From the IMG/VR virus record IMGVR_UViG_3300017773_000039, positions 1 through 37,612 of that record: 37,612 nt of DNA. One strand, written 5' to 3'. Every line of letters starts with the position of its first letter. Position 1 is the first letter of the stretch. Below, one piece after another: positions 13,801 to 21,582 of the stretch. The notes beneath the pieces were generated by a model. The model made no database searches. It was not told where the DNA came from and was given only the letters and a program-made list of their open reading frames with translations. A program made the translations under genes and the position numbers. This stretch comes from a virus.

Positions 13801-16800
13801 TCTTCCGGCCAAGCAGGTATCACGACCACTGCTAACCTTACAATTAGCGTGACTGATGATCTTCCATCAGTTCTATGGTATAAATTTGATACGATTAATG
13901 ATTCTATTATTCCCTCGGTAAAAAATGAAATTGTGATTGATGGGGATGTCAAGGCATACAATCAAATTGATGTTGTCAAGACTCCCATAGACGGTTCTTA
14001 TAGACTTTCATCAATAGGTTCAACCACATTTACTTACATTGTTCCTAATATCCCTGATATTGTATCATATGGGTCAACAAATGCTGAGTCTTCATATACA
14101 ACTCCATCCAAGAATGCCTTCGGTGCTATTAACTCTGTAAAAATTGTTAATAGTGGATTTGGATACAAATCTACACCTTCAATATCCTCCATCAGAAGCG
14201 GACTTGGCACAGGTGGTCTAGTTGAAGCATCAAGTGATAATATTGGAAAACTTCTAGAATCTAGATTTATTTCAAAAAACATCGGATTTGATTATGCATC
14301 AGACCCAACTTTAAATGCTATTGCTGGTATACCAGAGGTCGTCAAATTAGAACCTCTGTCATCATTTAATTCGATCGGAATTACTTCCTCGGGTATCAAC
14401 TATCTAACATCTCCAGATATCATCGTTTTTGACGGCATAACCAATAAGAGATTGGATGTTGAACTTGAATATAATCTTGGTGATATGGAAGTAAGTATTC
14501 TTAAGAATACAACTAATGCTTACTATGTTCCACCTAAATTTGTCACAGTTAATAATTCAAATGGATATTCAATATCATCTATATCTTACAACGATTCAAA
14601 TAAAGTTGTAAGACTCTTCCTGAGTCATCAATTCTCGTCAAACGCTGAATATCCCTTTGAAGTAAGCAAGAACATTCTAATTGAGAATATTAGTGTAGGT
14701 GTAGGGTCAACCGGATCTGGATATAATTCCAAAGACTATAATTATACATTATTTGCTGTATCTGGCGTCAATACTAATGCTGGCGGTTCTGGTGCTTGGG
14801 TTGAATATGATATGACTGAGCAGTTAGGAGACAATGGATTCCCAGGAAATTATAGCTCTGATTCCATTGGCAAAGTAATCCCAGAAACTCATTTCCCAAT
14901 CTTCAATCCCGTTCTCATCAAAAATCTATTTTTGAAGGGTGAAAGAATCGCTGGAGACCGATTTAAAGGTAGAGTTCAAGATTATAATCCAAATAATGAG
15001 ATTTTAAAGGCAACTGTTCAGGGTGTTATTTCTCCTGGTGATTTTATTAGAGGATTTACCTCTGGTTCTGTTGGTTCTGTTGAAACTTCAACCTTATTTG
15101 ACGCTACTCTTCAAATTGGTGCGGGAGCAACAATATATGAGGGATGGAAGAAGTCTACAGGATTCTTGAATGACAATCTTCAAAGAATCGCTGATAATGA
15201 GTATTATCAAGATCTTTCCTATTCCATCTCTTCTGAAATTGATCTTGATACTTGGAATGATCCTGTAAGTTCAATGACTCATACTGCTGGATTTAAGAAA
15301 TTTGCTGATCTGCAGGTTTATAGTCAAGCACCTCAAAATATATCTGCCATTGTATCCACCCAAGATAGTAATATTGAAAATATTGTTGATATCAGTAGTA
15401 TCGTAGACCTAAACTGCTATCAAGATTTTGATGTAGCGTCTGAAGGGGGCACCTTCATTGATGACATCTATATTTCAAATGAAATCGTACTTCAAAATAG
15501 AATTCTGACAGATTTCCTTGAATCTATCGGAAACAGGGTTTTGGAAATTGATGACATAAGTGGTCAGTTTAACAGTAACTCTAGAACTACACCTTTTGAA
15601 GTTATTGCTCTATATGGTTTAGATTATAACTACAACAAAATTTTCACTCATGTAAAAGACGCAACATTCACCGATGAAAGGCAATTTGCTATTGTCAGTG
15701 TGCTTCAAGATAATGGAATTGGATATATTTCTCAATATGCATCAATCGAGACTTATCCTTATCTTGGATATTTTGATTATGGAGTCACTTCAACCGGTTG
15801 GAATTTACTATTCTATCCAGTCAAATTTGAGAGAAATATTTATAGTACCTCAACATCGGCCATCAATATTCTTTCTGGAATAACAACAACAGGGGTGGAT
15901 GCTCATGGGGATGTAGCATATACGGTCGGTGGATATCAACCAATTGTTGCTAACACGAAAACTTCAATTGTATCTTTCGGCACAACATACAGAGCAGCAA
16001 AAATTATTGCTTTGTTTGATGCCGCTAATGATCGTAAATATGGTGCTGAACTCAATATTATTCATGACGGCACCGAATGCTATCAGATGGAGACTAATTC
16101 TATTGGTGAAGTGCAGGGTCTAACTGGTGTCGGATTTGGTACATTCGATTCTAGAATTTCTGGTAGTAATATAATTGTTGAATTTACTCCAAATTCAAGT
16201 GTCAGTGTCGCAATGACATGCACAACTGCGTCTATCTTAATTTCTGATACTAATACAACTGCTGGAAATCAACTTCTTGATGTTTCTAGAGTTGGATCTT
16301 CTTACAGTAGCATCTCTGCCTCTGGTTCTCCAACTCAAAACATTGTTGCCTCTTACATACCACCATCTGAATCAGGATACTATATCTTTACAGTAGAAGA
16401 CAATACAAACAACAGATATGAAATGTTTGAGTTTGCTGCTCTCAACTCTTCATCTAATGAGTGTTATGTTGAATTTGCAAATCTTGAAACTAGTGGTCAT
16501 ATTGGAACTGTTGGAGCAACAACGAATGTTGACGGAGGTATTAATGTAGTATATACACCAGAAGCAGGAATTGATGTTGAAGTAAGGTCTTACTTTACTG
16601 AGATGATGATTTATGATGGTGTTAATACGAGAGCAGGAGTCATTGATTTAGATAATGTTCAAATTACCACTGATCATGAACAATATGAAGGAACTCTTCT
16701 TGACGTTAAAACAGCATTTGAACTCAAGCACGATGGTCTGAATATTTTCAGAAGAGTATTTGATGGTACAAATACAACGATTGTCAATACCAGCACCGAC

Positions 16801-19800
16801 CAGATCACGCTTCCTAATCATTTCTTTGTAAGTGGTGAAGAAGTTGAATATGGTCATCCAGGAACTGGCACAACTATGGCAATTGGAATTGCCAACACTA
16901 CATTCCCAGGGATTGGTGCTACGACCAAACTTCCTCAAAATCTATTCGTTATTAAAGATAATGAGTCTAAGATTAGACTTGCTGTGTCTGCTGAACATGC
17001 ACTATCTGAATCACCAACAGCGATTGACATTACCTCAGTGGGTATTGGTCTATCACATACAATCAATTCCAAAAAACAAAACTCTAAGGCATTGCTGGCA
17101 ATTGATAACATTATTCAATCCCCAATTGCTAAAACTGATATTACTACCGAACTTGCTAGTAATGTTGTTTTTGATACTATATTTAATACTACTGGTCTTT
17201 CTTCCTTTATAGCAGGTGATATTATCAAGATTAATGATGAATATATGAAGATAGATGGTATTGGTATTGGAAATACTGTTGCCGTTAGGGTTGACAGGGG
17301 ACAATTAGGTTCTGTGCTTGGAGTTCATACATCGGGAGATAATATTATCAAGTTTACTGGTAATTATAATATTGAAGATAATATTATTAATTTCGTTCAG
17401 GCACCTTTTGGTAATAATCCTTTGAGCACGACAACAGGAAATCCAAATGAAAGAGACTGGACTGGAATTACAACTAGTTCAATGTTCCAAGGAAGAACAT
17501 TTATGAAGCGTGGTGCCATTGGTTCTACAGAGGAAACATACCACACTAATCATATTTTTGATGACATTACTGATAGATTTACTGGTGTTGGTAAAACTTA
17601 TGCTCTTACAAGTGGAGGAAATAATGTATCAGGTATTGATACAAGCACTGTTATCTTGATAAATGGCATCTATCAACTAAATCAAGGTATTCAGGCATTC
17701 CCTGGTGATTATAACATTGAAGAAAGTGTTGGCGTCAGTTCTATAGTATTTACAGGTGAACGTGTAAATCAGGGATATGATCCTAATAGGTCTACTCTTC
17801 CTGTTGGTGGTAGATTTATTTCAGTTGGTTCTACTGGTGGATTTGGATATCAACCACTTGTATCAGCAGGTGGAACTGCCGTTATCTCTGCTGCTGGTAC
17901 TGTTCAGTCTATTAGCATTGGAAACAGTGGTTCTGGATACCGAGCAGGCATCAATACGGTCGTAAATGTTGGTGTTCAGACTTACAGTGGTGTTCTTCCT
18001 AATCTGCTCAATATCGGCACTGCTACCATTCAAGGTGGTAATATTGTAAGCGTTGCCGTCACTAACCCTGGTGTAGGTTACACATTCACCAATCCACCAG
18101 TTGTCGTGTTTGATGATCCTCTGTCATATGTCAATCTCCCTTTGATTTACAGTGCTTCTAGTCCTTCACAGAGTGGTGCTGAAGCGACTGTAGATATTGT
18201 GGTTGGTCAAGAATCTGGTATAATTGATTTTGAGCTCAATGATCAGGGTTATGGATATCGCGAAGGAGATATTCTTACTGTTAATATTGGTGGTTTGACT
18301 GGCATTCCAACTAATACATCACTTACCTATGAAGAGTTCCAACTTACAATTGATAGGACTTATAGCGATCAGTTTAATGGATGGTCAATTGGAGAATTCC
18401 AAGTATTTGATAGACTTGACTTAAAGTTTGATGGAATTCAAAGATCGTTTAAACTGCTATTGAACGAAAATCCAGTTTCTATCAAAGCAGCTGCTGGTTC
18501 AAATATTGAAATTGAACAAACATTGCTTGTATTCATCAATGATATCCTCCAAAAACCAAATGAAGGTTATATATTTGAAGGTGGTAGTTTAATTACATTT
18601 AGTGAACCACCAAAAGGACCAGTTGGTTCTGCTCAAATAGGTGACACCTCTAAAATTTTGTTCTACAGAGGAAATGGGGATATTGATGTTGTATTTACCG
18701 ATATTGAGGAAACTGTAAAGGTTGGCGATACTCTTAAACTTAATAATGATACATCAAAAGGTCAAGGTATAACACTTGATCAGAATCCAAGAACAGTGGT
18801 TGGTATCAATACACTTGATACTGTAGAAACTAATTCATATGTTTCTCCAGGCGTCACTACAGATAAAACATTACTGAGACCACTTACATGGTGTAAACAG
18901 ACTGTTGATAAGTTTATCAATGGTGACGAGATTGGTAAAGATAGACTCGCTTATGAACCAAATATATTCCCTGCTTCTTTTATTATTCAACCTGTGGGTC
19001 TTGGAACAACAACAGTTTATGTTGATACAGTGAGACCACTCTTTGATGGTCAAAATGAACAAAATCTTAGAGGATTCCAGGATAAGATTACTCTAAATTC
19101 TCAAGATACTCTTGTTGGAGCGACTGTAACTGCCATTGTTGAAAATGACGGTAGAATTCTATCATTTAATATTACTGAATCGGGGACTGGTTATACTGGA
19201 TTATCTACTGTGTTGATTACAGTATCAAATCCAGATGGTGGAATTTCATCTAGAGCATCTGGAATTGGAACCATGACATCTGGAGGAATTCTATCCTCCG
19301 CATCTATTACTAATCCTGGTTCTGGATACACATATTCTAATCCCCCTGTGTGCTTGATACAATCTCCTGTAATTACAGAAGAGGATATGGCAGTAAGGTC
19401 TTACCTTGGTGATTATGGTCAGATTGTTGGTGTAGGAACAACCTCTAGTGGTTCTCAAAATCAACTTACTTTTGACTTGTTTATCACTGTAAATTCTGAT
19501 CTTCGCAATACAGATCTGGTGGGAACAGCAATTACAATCAGTGGTATTTCCACTAATGATTATCTTACAATCTCCAATACGAATATTTCTATTGGTGATA
19601 CCTTTGCTTCAGAGGATACATCTGGAAGTACAATTGGCATCGGAACCACATCTCTTGATATGATATATCAAGTTACTTCTTCTGAGATTAGAGATGAAAA
19701 TGTAATTGGTATAGGTATAACTTCAATTCGTAGAATTGCCGTTAATATTGATACCGCTGTTGGATTCGCATTTACAAATACATCAAACATGGGTAATTTT

Positions 19801-19938
19801 AGTTGGGGTAAAATAAATGTTTCAAGAGCACTTAACCCAAGTGAATTTAACTTCTATGGTAACGGTGGTCTCATTGGTATCTCGACTTCGGCATTGGTGA
19901 CAAGATTCAATCCTCTGAAATTTAATAATTATGTTTAA
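7804..19938 (+). CDS. 7: Giant baseplate wedge protein gp7, 4044 aa
   Basis: Called gp7 from position (6-7-8 order) and its N-terminus, MALDRVKIQDILASQVPEYV with FPLLVTFLEEYYKSQE, typical of cyanophage gp7. T4 gp7 has 1032 residues, so this is about four times longer. The extra length is beta-rich repeats: at least a dozen GxGYxxxP-type units (for example near residues 780, 960, 1100, 1180, 2115, 3420, 3835); several HG-GD-V-Y/GGL/YYV units (about 633, 875, 988, 1709, 1875); and EE/RG/GT/H units (about 98, 1600, 3140). A YHYH-type domain lies at about 1280-1385 (GWAYDGNPIYGPFGY, HNGRICVTPDYPDGVYAYF). Near residue 3576 FINDILQKP is a motif shared with other cyanophage structural proteins. The reading frame is open for 12.1 kb without a stop. 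It probably forms both the wedge connector and a large peripheral array on the baseplate. Confidence 0.85.
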   Translation: MALDRVKIQDILASQVPEYVKDDFPLLVTFLEEYYKSQEIQGGTFDLIQNLDQYVKLDDLVNLKNSTILQESIDFASTTIKTDVDSNFTYGFPEENGLIKIEDEVISYGYKTSTTFEDCKRGFSGVTALIGPVPDQLVFDSTISTIHTKGAKIENLSILFLQEFFKKLKKQIVPGFQNRQLTDGLDQRNFILGSNTFYNSKGTDDSVEILFRLLFGKEAEIILPSKFLIRPSDADYRISKDFIVESYAGDPLKLSGKTLYQPIINFGNKGGIGQEGLGRGTETTGTLSGINSINGTPELDKVVRGSVCGVERLNYDKGQYYQISVDYGYDRDTNVEGSIYGSFQPNPKTQIVNSVAIGATIIDVDSTVGFPDSGDLSVIDRNNDELKISYTSRNINQFIGISSSNITSEIPDENIVRFFNNAFAFVGIGTEDQIKVRMTSTLKDLKIGDKTKSLNVDDTITVKSLGLPDTNKKSTNWFYNLKSQYDVNDIEAVDTSESIYKVTLKIGHFFKIGYNIRLESSNGATRTGNITKVNGKTSFTIKLSSIIPTSELDLFYTVTNLILKGNSSFYPQLNNNYANVQAVYNNFNDDLMVASNSLPRYVNSQINPYSKTVKFSGKADSNGIIQVTTSIDHGFYTGDSVFYKGSVVKNVTNTPDGFQIVTETENKFTNMEELVYFVKRVSGTRVQLAKSKSDLFSGKYIIPSGSVQDNQLIYFDYYGKEVGGQYLYRNFVKPDNQSGIFDTAPGYTGMLVNGVEILNFKSPKSVYYGKINQINISNEGSGYDVLNPPVLNIVDQIGSGATGTFSVNGSLERVDIVDVGYDYIDAPTVRITGGFPTKDAVAEVNVSSISHNVEFNAGAGSTNLKLTPNNTIGFSTFHKFRDNEKIIYDTSSTAPVGGISTNSYYYVNVVDGYTVQLHNSESDAISGINTVLLTSFSDNTHSLNSFERKRTVTNVVVTNPGEGYKNNRKNINSAGIITALNCFSIDEHGYSTKDIIRYTPGNIPISGLSSLTDYIVKSINRDTIKLYEVGSGGTSKNYYFNNNIAVSIASTGNGSFNYEPINMSIEGTVGVNSLTNQDFTCRVTPVFRGSITSADIISKGIGYGSSTIVNFNRQPKINIESGTGAQLFPVVSNGKIIDIIIQNPGTDYNSPPDIQIVGVGSFAKLTPVINDGSFVSVNIISGGIGYNQGNISLRVVPSGRGATVEANINEWNIDTFANDFNNINDDDGFIDDNLDSSSLQYSHVYASRKLREAISPIDANGDTIYGAQDLIKENGIEVSSLEHSPIIGWAYDGNPIYGPFGYANARGGNVKQMVSGYELVTSQAQRPSVSNFREGFFVEDYVYRGTGDLDQHNGRICVTPDYPDGVYAYFATFEQTVDTSGPFDKFKRPAFPYLVGPSFKSKPNNFNFKKSSNQLDYSIGNYDWLRNTNFYNLDGNHGDYKYIFNPNRVNAPTMKIVSTTSGSIDNIGIVTGGTNYKVSDNIYLDGSARASVSKVQGKLVNRVSIATSSVSNIEFIPFQSRQQFIGMSSAPHGFKNDDVLTLNSTSEYFDQFDGKYRVGVTTNTFVLTDNISDSTVTGINTFIPVSGPTQYPTLVINDILEIGSERVKVLNIEPNRLRVARKQDGTVSSAHTATSILTSDPRRFTANIGAASTTKVLFFNKELYFTPSETVGIGSTTGTGIGVTLTISNPGAGVTQVFVEPRSLFLPNHGLKLNDRIRYNLNGGSSITYWDGISGTPVSSLTGISTLFAIPLTTNTVGISSNICGLNSGGKFVGVNTDAGLLYLVGVGTGDNHSFKTDLVNVVTSTASRNEVTVSTAGTHGLSYLDSVVFDLKPTNVISVKVKYDDHNRRMVFDPVNFVAGDVNLSDNTISFTKNPFKTGDRVIYTSTSPVGGLVSTGLYFVYVYSTTEIKFVHNKSDLNLLEPPFINLTSTSTGTLSRVNPLIQVNRKNTLKFDLSDPSLSFISSGVRYPAFEMQMYRDIQFNDRFLTSGETDTFEVSSSGQAGITTTANLTISVTDDLPSVLWYKFDTINDSIIPSVKNEIVIDGDVKAYNQIDVVKTPIDGSYRLSSIGSTTFTYIVPNIPDIVSYGSTNAESSYTTPSKNAFGAINSVKIVNSGFGYKSTPSISSIRSGLGTGGLVEASSDNIGKLLESRFISKNIGFDYASDPTLNAIAGIPEVVKLEPLSSFNSIGITSSGINYLTSPDIIVFDGITNKRLDVELEYNLGDMEVSILKNTTNAYYVPPKFVTVNNSNGYSISSISYNDSNKVVRLFLSHQFSSNAEYPFEVSKNILIENISVGVGSTGSGYNSKDYNYTLFAVSGVNTNAGGSGAWVEYDMTEQLGDNGFPGNYSSDSIGKVIPETHFPIFNPVLIKNLFLKGERIAGDRFKGRVQDYNPNNEILKATVQGVISPGDFIRGFTSGSVGSVETSTLFDATLQIGAGATIYEGWKKSTGFLNDNLQRIADNEYYQDLSYSISSEIDLDTWNDPVSSMTHTAGFKKFADLQVYSQAPQNISAIVSTQDSNIENIVDISSIVDLNCYQDFDVASEGGTFIDDIYISNEIVLQNRILTDFLESIGNRVLEIDDISGQFNSNSRTTPFEVIALYGLDYNYNKIFTHVKDATFTDERQFAIVSVLQDNGIGYISQYASIETYPYLGYFDYGVTSTGWNLLFYPVKFERNIYSTSTSAINILSGITTTGVDAHGDVAYTVGGYQPIVANTKTSIVSFGTTYRAAKIIALFDAANDRKYGAELNIIHDGTECYQMETNSIGEVQGLTGVGFGTFDSRISGSNIIVEFTPNSSVSVAMTCTTASILISDTNTTAGNQLLDVSRVGSSYSSISASGSPTQNIVASYIPPSESGYYIFTVEDNTNNRYEMFEFAALNSSSNECYVEFANLETSGHIGTVGATTNVDGGINVVYTPEAGIDVEVRSYFTEMMIYDGVNTRAGVIDLDNVQITTDHEQYEGTLLDVKTAFELKHDGLNIFRRVFDGTNTTIVNTSTDQITLPNHFFVSGEEVEYGHPGTGTTMAIGIANTTFPGIGATTKLPQNLFVIKDNESKIRLAVSAEHALSESPTAIDITSVGIGLSHTINSKKQNSKALLAIDNIIQSPIAKTDITTELASNVVFDTIFNTTGLSSFIAGDIIKINDEYMKIDGIGIGNTVAVRVDRGQLGSVLGVHTSGDNIIKFTGNYNIEDNIINFVQAPFGNNPLSTTTGNPNERDWTGITTSSMFQGRTFMKRGAIGSTEETYHTNHIFDDITDRFTGVGKTYALTSGGNNVSGIDTSTVILINGIYQLNQGIQAFPGDYNIEESVGVSSIVFTGERVNQGYDPNRSTLPVGGRFISVGSTGGFGYQPLVSAGGTAVISAAGTVQSISIGNSGSGYRAGINTVVNVGVQTYSGVLPNLLNIGTATIQGGNIVSVAVTNPGVGYTFTNPPVVVFDDPLSYVNLPLIYSASSPSQSGAEATVDIVVGQESGIIDFELNDQGYGYREGDILTVNIGGLTGIPTNTSLTYEEFQLTIDRTYSDQFNGWSIGEFQVFDRLDLKFDGIQRSFKLLLNENPVSIKAAAGSNIEIEQTLLVFINDILQKPNEGYIFEGGSLITFSEPPKGPVGSAQIGDTSKILFYRGNGDIDVVFTDIEETVKVGDTLKLNNDTSKGQGITLDQNPRTVVGINTLDTVETNSYVSPGVTTDKTLLRPLTWCKQTVDKFINGDEIGKDRLAYEPNIFPASFIIQPVGLGTTTVYVDTVRPLFDGQNEQNLRGFQDKITLNSQDTLVGATVTAIVENDGRILSFNITESGTGYTGLSTVLITVSNPDGGISSRASGIGTMTSGGILSSASITNPGSGYTYSNPPVCLIQSPVITEEDMAVRSYLGDYGQIVGVGTTSSGSQNQLTFDLFITVNSDLRNTDLVGTAITISGISTNDYLTISNTNISIGDTFASEDTSGSTIGIGTTSLDMIYQVTSSEIRDENVIGIGITSIRRIAVNIDTAVGFAFTNTSNMGNFSWGKINVSRALNPSEFNFYGNGGLIGISTSALVTRFNPLKFNNYV

Positions 19939-19977
19939 TAAATACTTCCTGGCATAGAAATACCATCACATAATACC

Positions 19978-19985
19978 TATAAATA
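19978..19985 (+). promoter_or_regulatory. T4-type late promoter TATAAATA before gp8
   Basis: Perfect T4 late consensus TATAAATA, ending 20 nt before the gp8 ATG. A second weaker match, AATAAATA, overlaps the end of gp7 near 19938. This gives gp8 and the next genes a start independent of the 12-kb gp7 gene. Confidence 0.75.
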
Positions 19986-20004
19986 ACAAAAAAGTCCTAA
20001 CAAA

Positions 20005-21576
20005 ATGGCAGCGATAATTACAGATCAATTAAGAATTTTGAATGCAAAGAATTTTGTCGCTGGCGTTCAGTCTAGCACGAATTCTTATTATACTTTTATT
20101 GGTCTCCCCAATGCTTCTGATTATCAGTCGGATTGGAATATTAATCCTCCTTCTCCAAAGGATGCTTTGGATGAGTCCAATGATTATTGGGATAATATGA
20201 TTGCTATGAAGAAAATTTCTAGCAGTGATATTAGTCAGGTTGTTAAAAAAACAACCTGGTCATCAGGAACCACATATGACATGTGGAGAAATGATATTAG
20301 CAGAGACAACCCATCACAACCATCTGGTACTTTTGATATCTATGATGCTAATTATTATATAATGAACTCTGATTACAGAGTTTACATTTGTCTATTCAAC
20401 AACTCCAACCCTGAAAATGGGTATCAAGGAAGTCCATCACTTGATGAACCTACTTTTACTGATTTAGAACCAAGAGCGGCAGGAAGCAGTGGTGATGGAT
20501 ATATTTGGAAGTATCTATATACTATTAAACCAAGTCAAGCGATTAAGTTTGATTCTACATCATACATTCCTGTACCTAATTCTTGGGAAACAAACAGCGA
20601 CGATGCTCCAATACGACAGAACGCCTCAACCAGTGGTCAATTAAAGATTGTAACTGTTAGAGGTCGTGGTGTAGGTCTTGGGACCGCAAGAACATATACA
20701 AGAGTCCCTATTCAAGGTGATGGAAGAGGAGCAGAAGCAACGGTTGTTGTTAATAATGACTCAAAAGTTGAATCAGTCACGATTTCTAAAGGTGGTTCTG
20801 ATTACACATATGGAACAGTAAATCTAACTGGTAGAGTTCCAAAAGGAACAACTTCTCCATCTTTTGATGTCATCATTCCACCAGCTGGTGGTCATGGTGC
20901 TGATATTTACCGTGAGTTAGGTGCGTACAATGTACTTACATACTCAAGATTTGAAAATGATACCGAAAACCCAGACTTCATTACTGGTAATGAATTTGCA
21001 AGAATTGGTTTGATTGAAAATCCTCTTGATAATGATTCAAGCACTATCCTTACAAAGGATAAAGCGAGTGCCGTATATGCTCTTAAATTAACTAGTGCTG
21101 GAAATCAGTATCAGACTTCTACATTTACTCCTGACGTTGAAATCGAACAGACGGTTGGAGTTGGTTCAACTGCCGTTGGAAGAGTCATTTCATACGATCA
21201 AGTTACTGGAGTTCTTAAGTATTGGCAAGATAGAACCAATGTTGGATTCAATTCTGATGGAACCGCAAATGTATCACCAGCATATGGTTTTGAAGTTTTA
21301 AGATTTACAGGAGATCCAGCAACAGGTGGTTCACTGGATATTCGTGGTGGTTCACAAATTCTTGGCATTGACACCAACTTCGGGACCACTGCTTCTCCAG
21401 GTATAAGTACGGTAATAAATAGTCGTACATACTTTCTTGGTCAGAGTTTTGTTCAAGGAGTGGCACAACCAGAGTCCAAGAAGTATTCTGGAAATATTAT
21501 CCATGTTGATAATAGACCTTCTGTCACTAGGTCCTCCTCTCAGAAAGAAGACGTAAAGATTATCTTGCAGTTCTAA
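20005..21576 (+). CDS. 8: Baseplate wedge protein gp8
   Basis: gp8 is a dimeric wedge subunit that bridges gp6/gp7 and gp10 in T4. The N-terminus (ITDQLRILNAKNFV), YYTFIGLPN near residue 30, the SDISQVVKKTTWSSGTTYDM block and GDGYIWKYLYTIKPSQAIKF near 170-190 are typical of the cyanophage gp8 family. Length 523 aa against 334 in T4; part of the difference is an insert near residues 215-290 that carries one copy of the GxxYxxG repeat (ISKGGSDYTYGTVNL) also found in gp7 and gp14. ATG 20005 follows a perfect late promoter. There is no Shine-Dalgarno sequence. The next gene starts 6 nt after the stop. Confidence 0.92.
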   Translation: MAAIITDQLRILNAKNFVAGVQSSTNSYYTFIGLPNASDYQSDWNINPPSPKDALDESNDYWDNMIAMKKISSSDISQVVKKTTWSSGTTYDMWRNDISRDNPSQPSGTFDIYDANYYIMNSDYRVYICLFNNSNPENGYQGSPSLDEPTFTDLEPRAAGSSGDGYIWKYLYTIKPSQAIKFDSTSYIPVPNSWETNSDDAPIRQNASTSGQLKIVTVRGRGVGLGTARTYTRVPIQGDGRGAEATVVVNNDSKVESVTISKGGSDYTYGTVNLTGRVPKGTTSPSFDVIIPPAGGHGADIYRELGAYNVLTYSRFENDTENPDFITGNEFARIGLIENPLDNDSSTILTKDKASAVYALKLTSAGNQYQTSTFTPDVEIEQTVGVGSTAVGRVISYDQVTGVLKYWQDRTNVGFNSDGTANVSPAYGFEVLRFTGDPATGGSLDIRGGSQILGIDTNFGTTASPGISTVINSRTYFLGQSFVQGVAQPESKKYSGNIIHVDNRPSVTRSSSQKEDVKIILQF

Positions 21577-21582
21577 AGAATT

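Noticed and set aside
16832-17212. 126-codon + strand frame in another phase of gp7
   Set aside because: Leu-rich out-of-frame shadow of repeat DNA; no start context.
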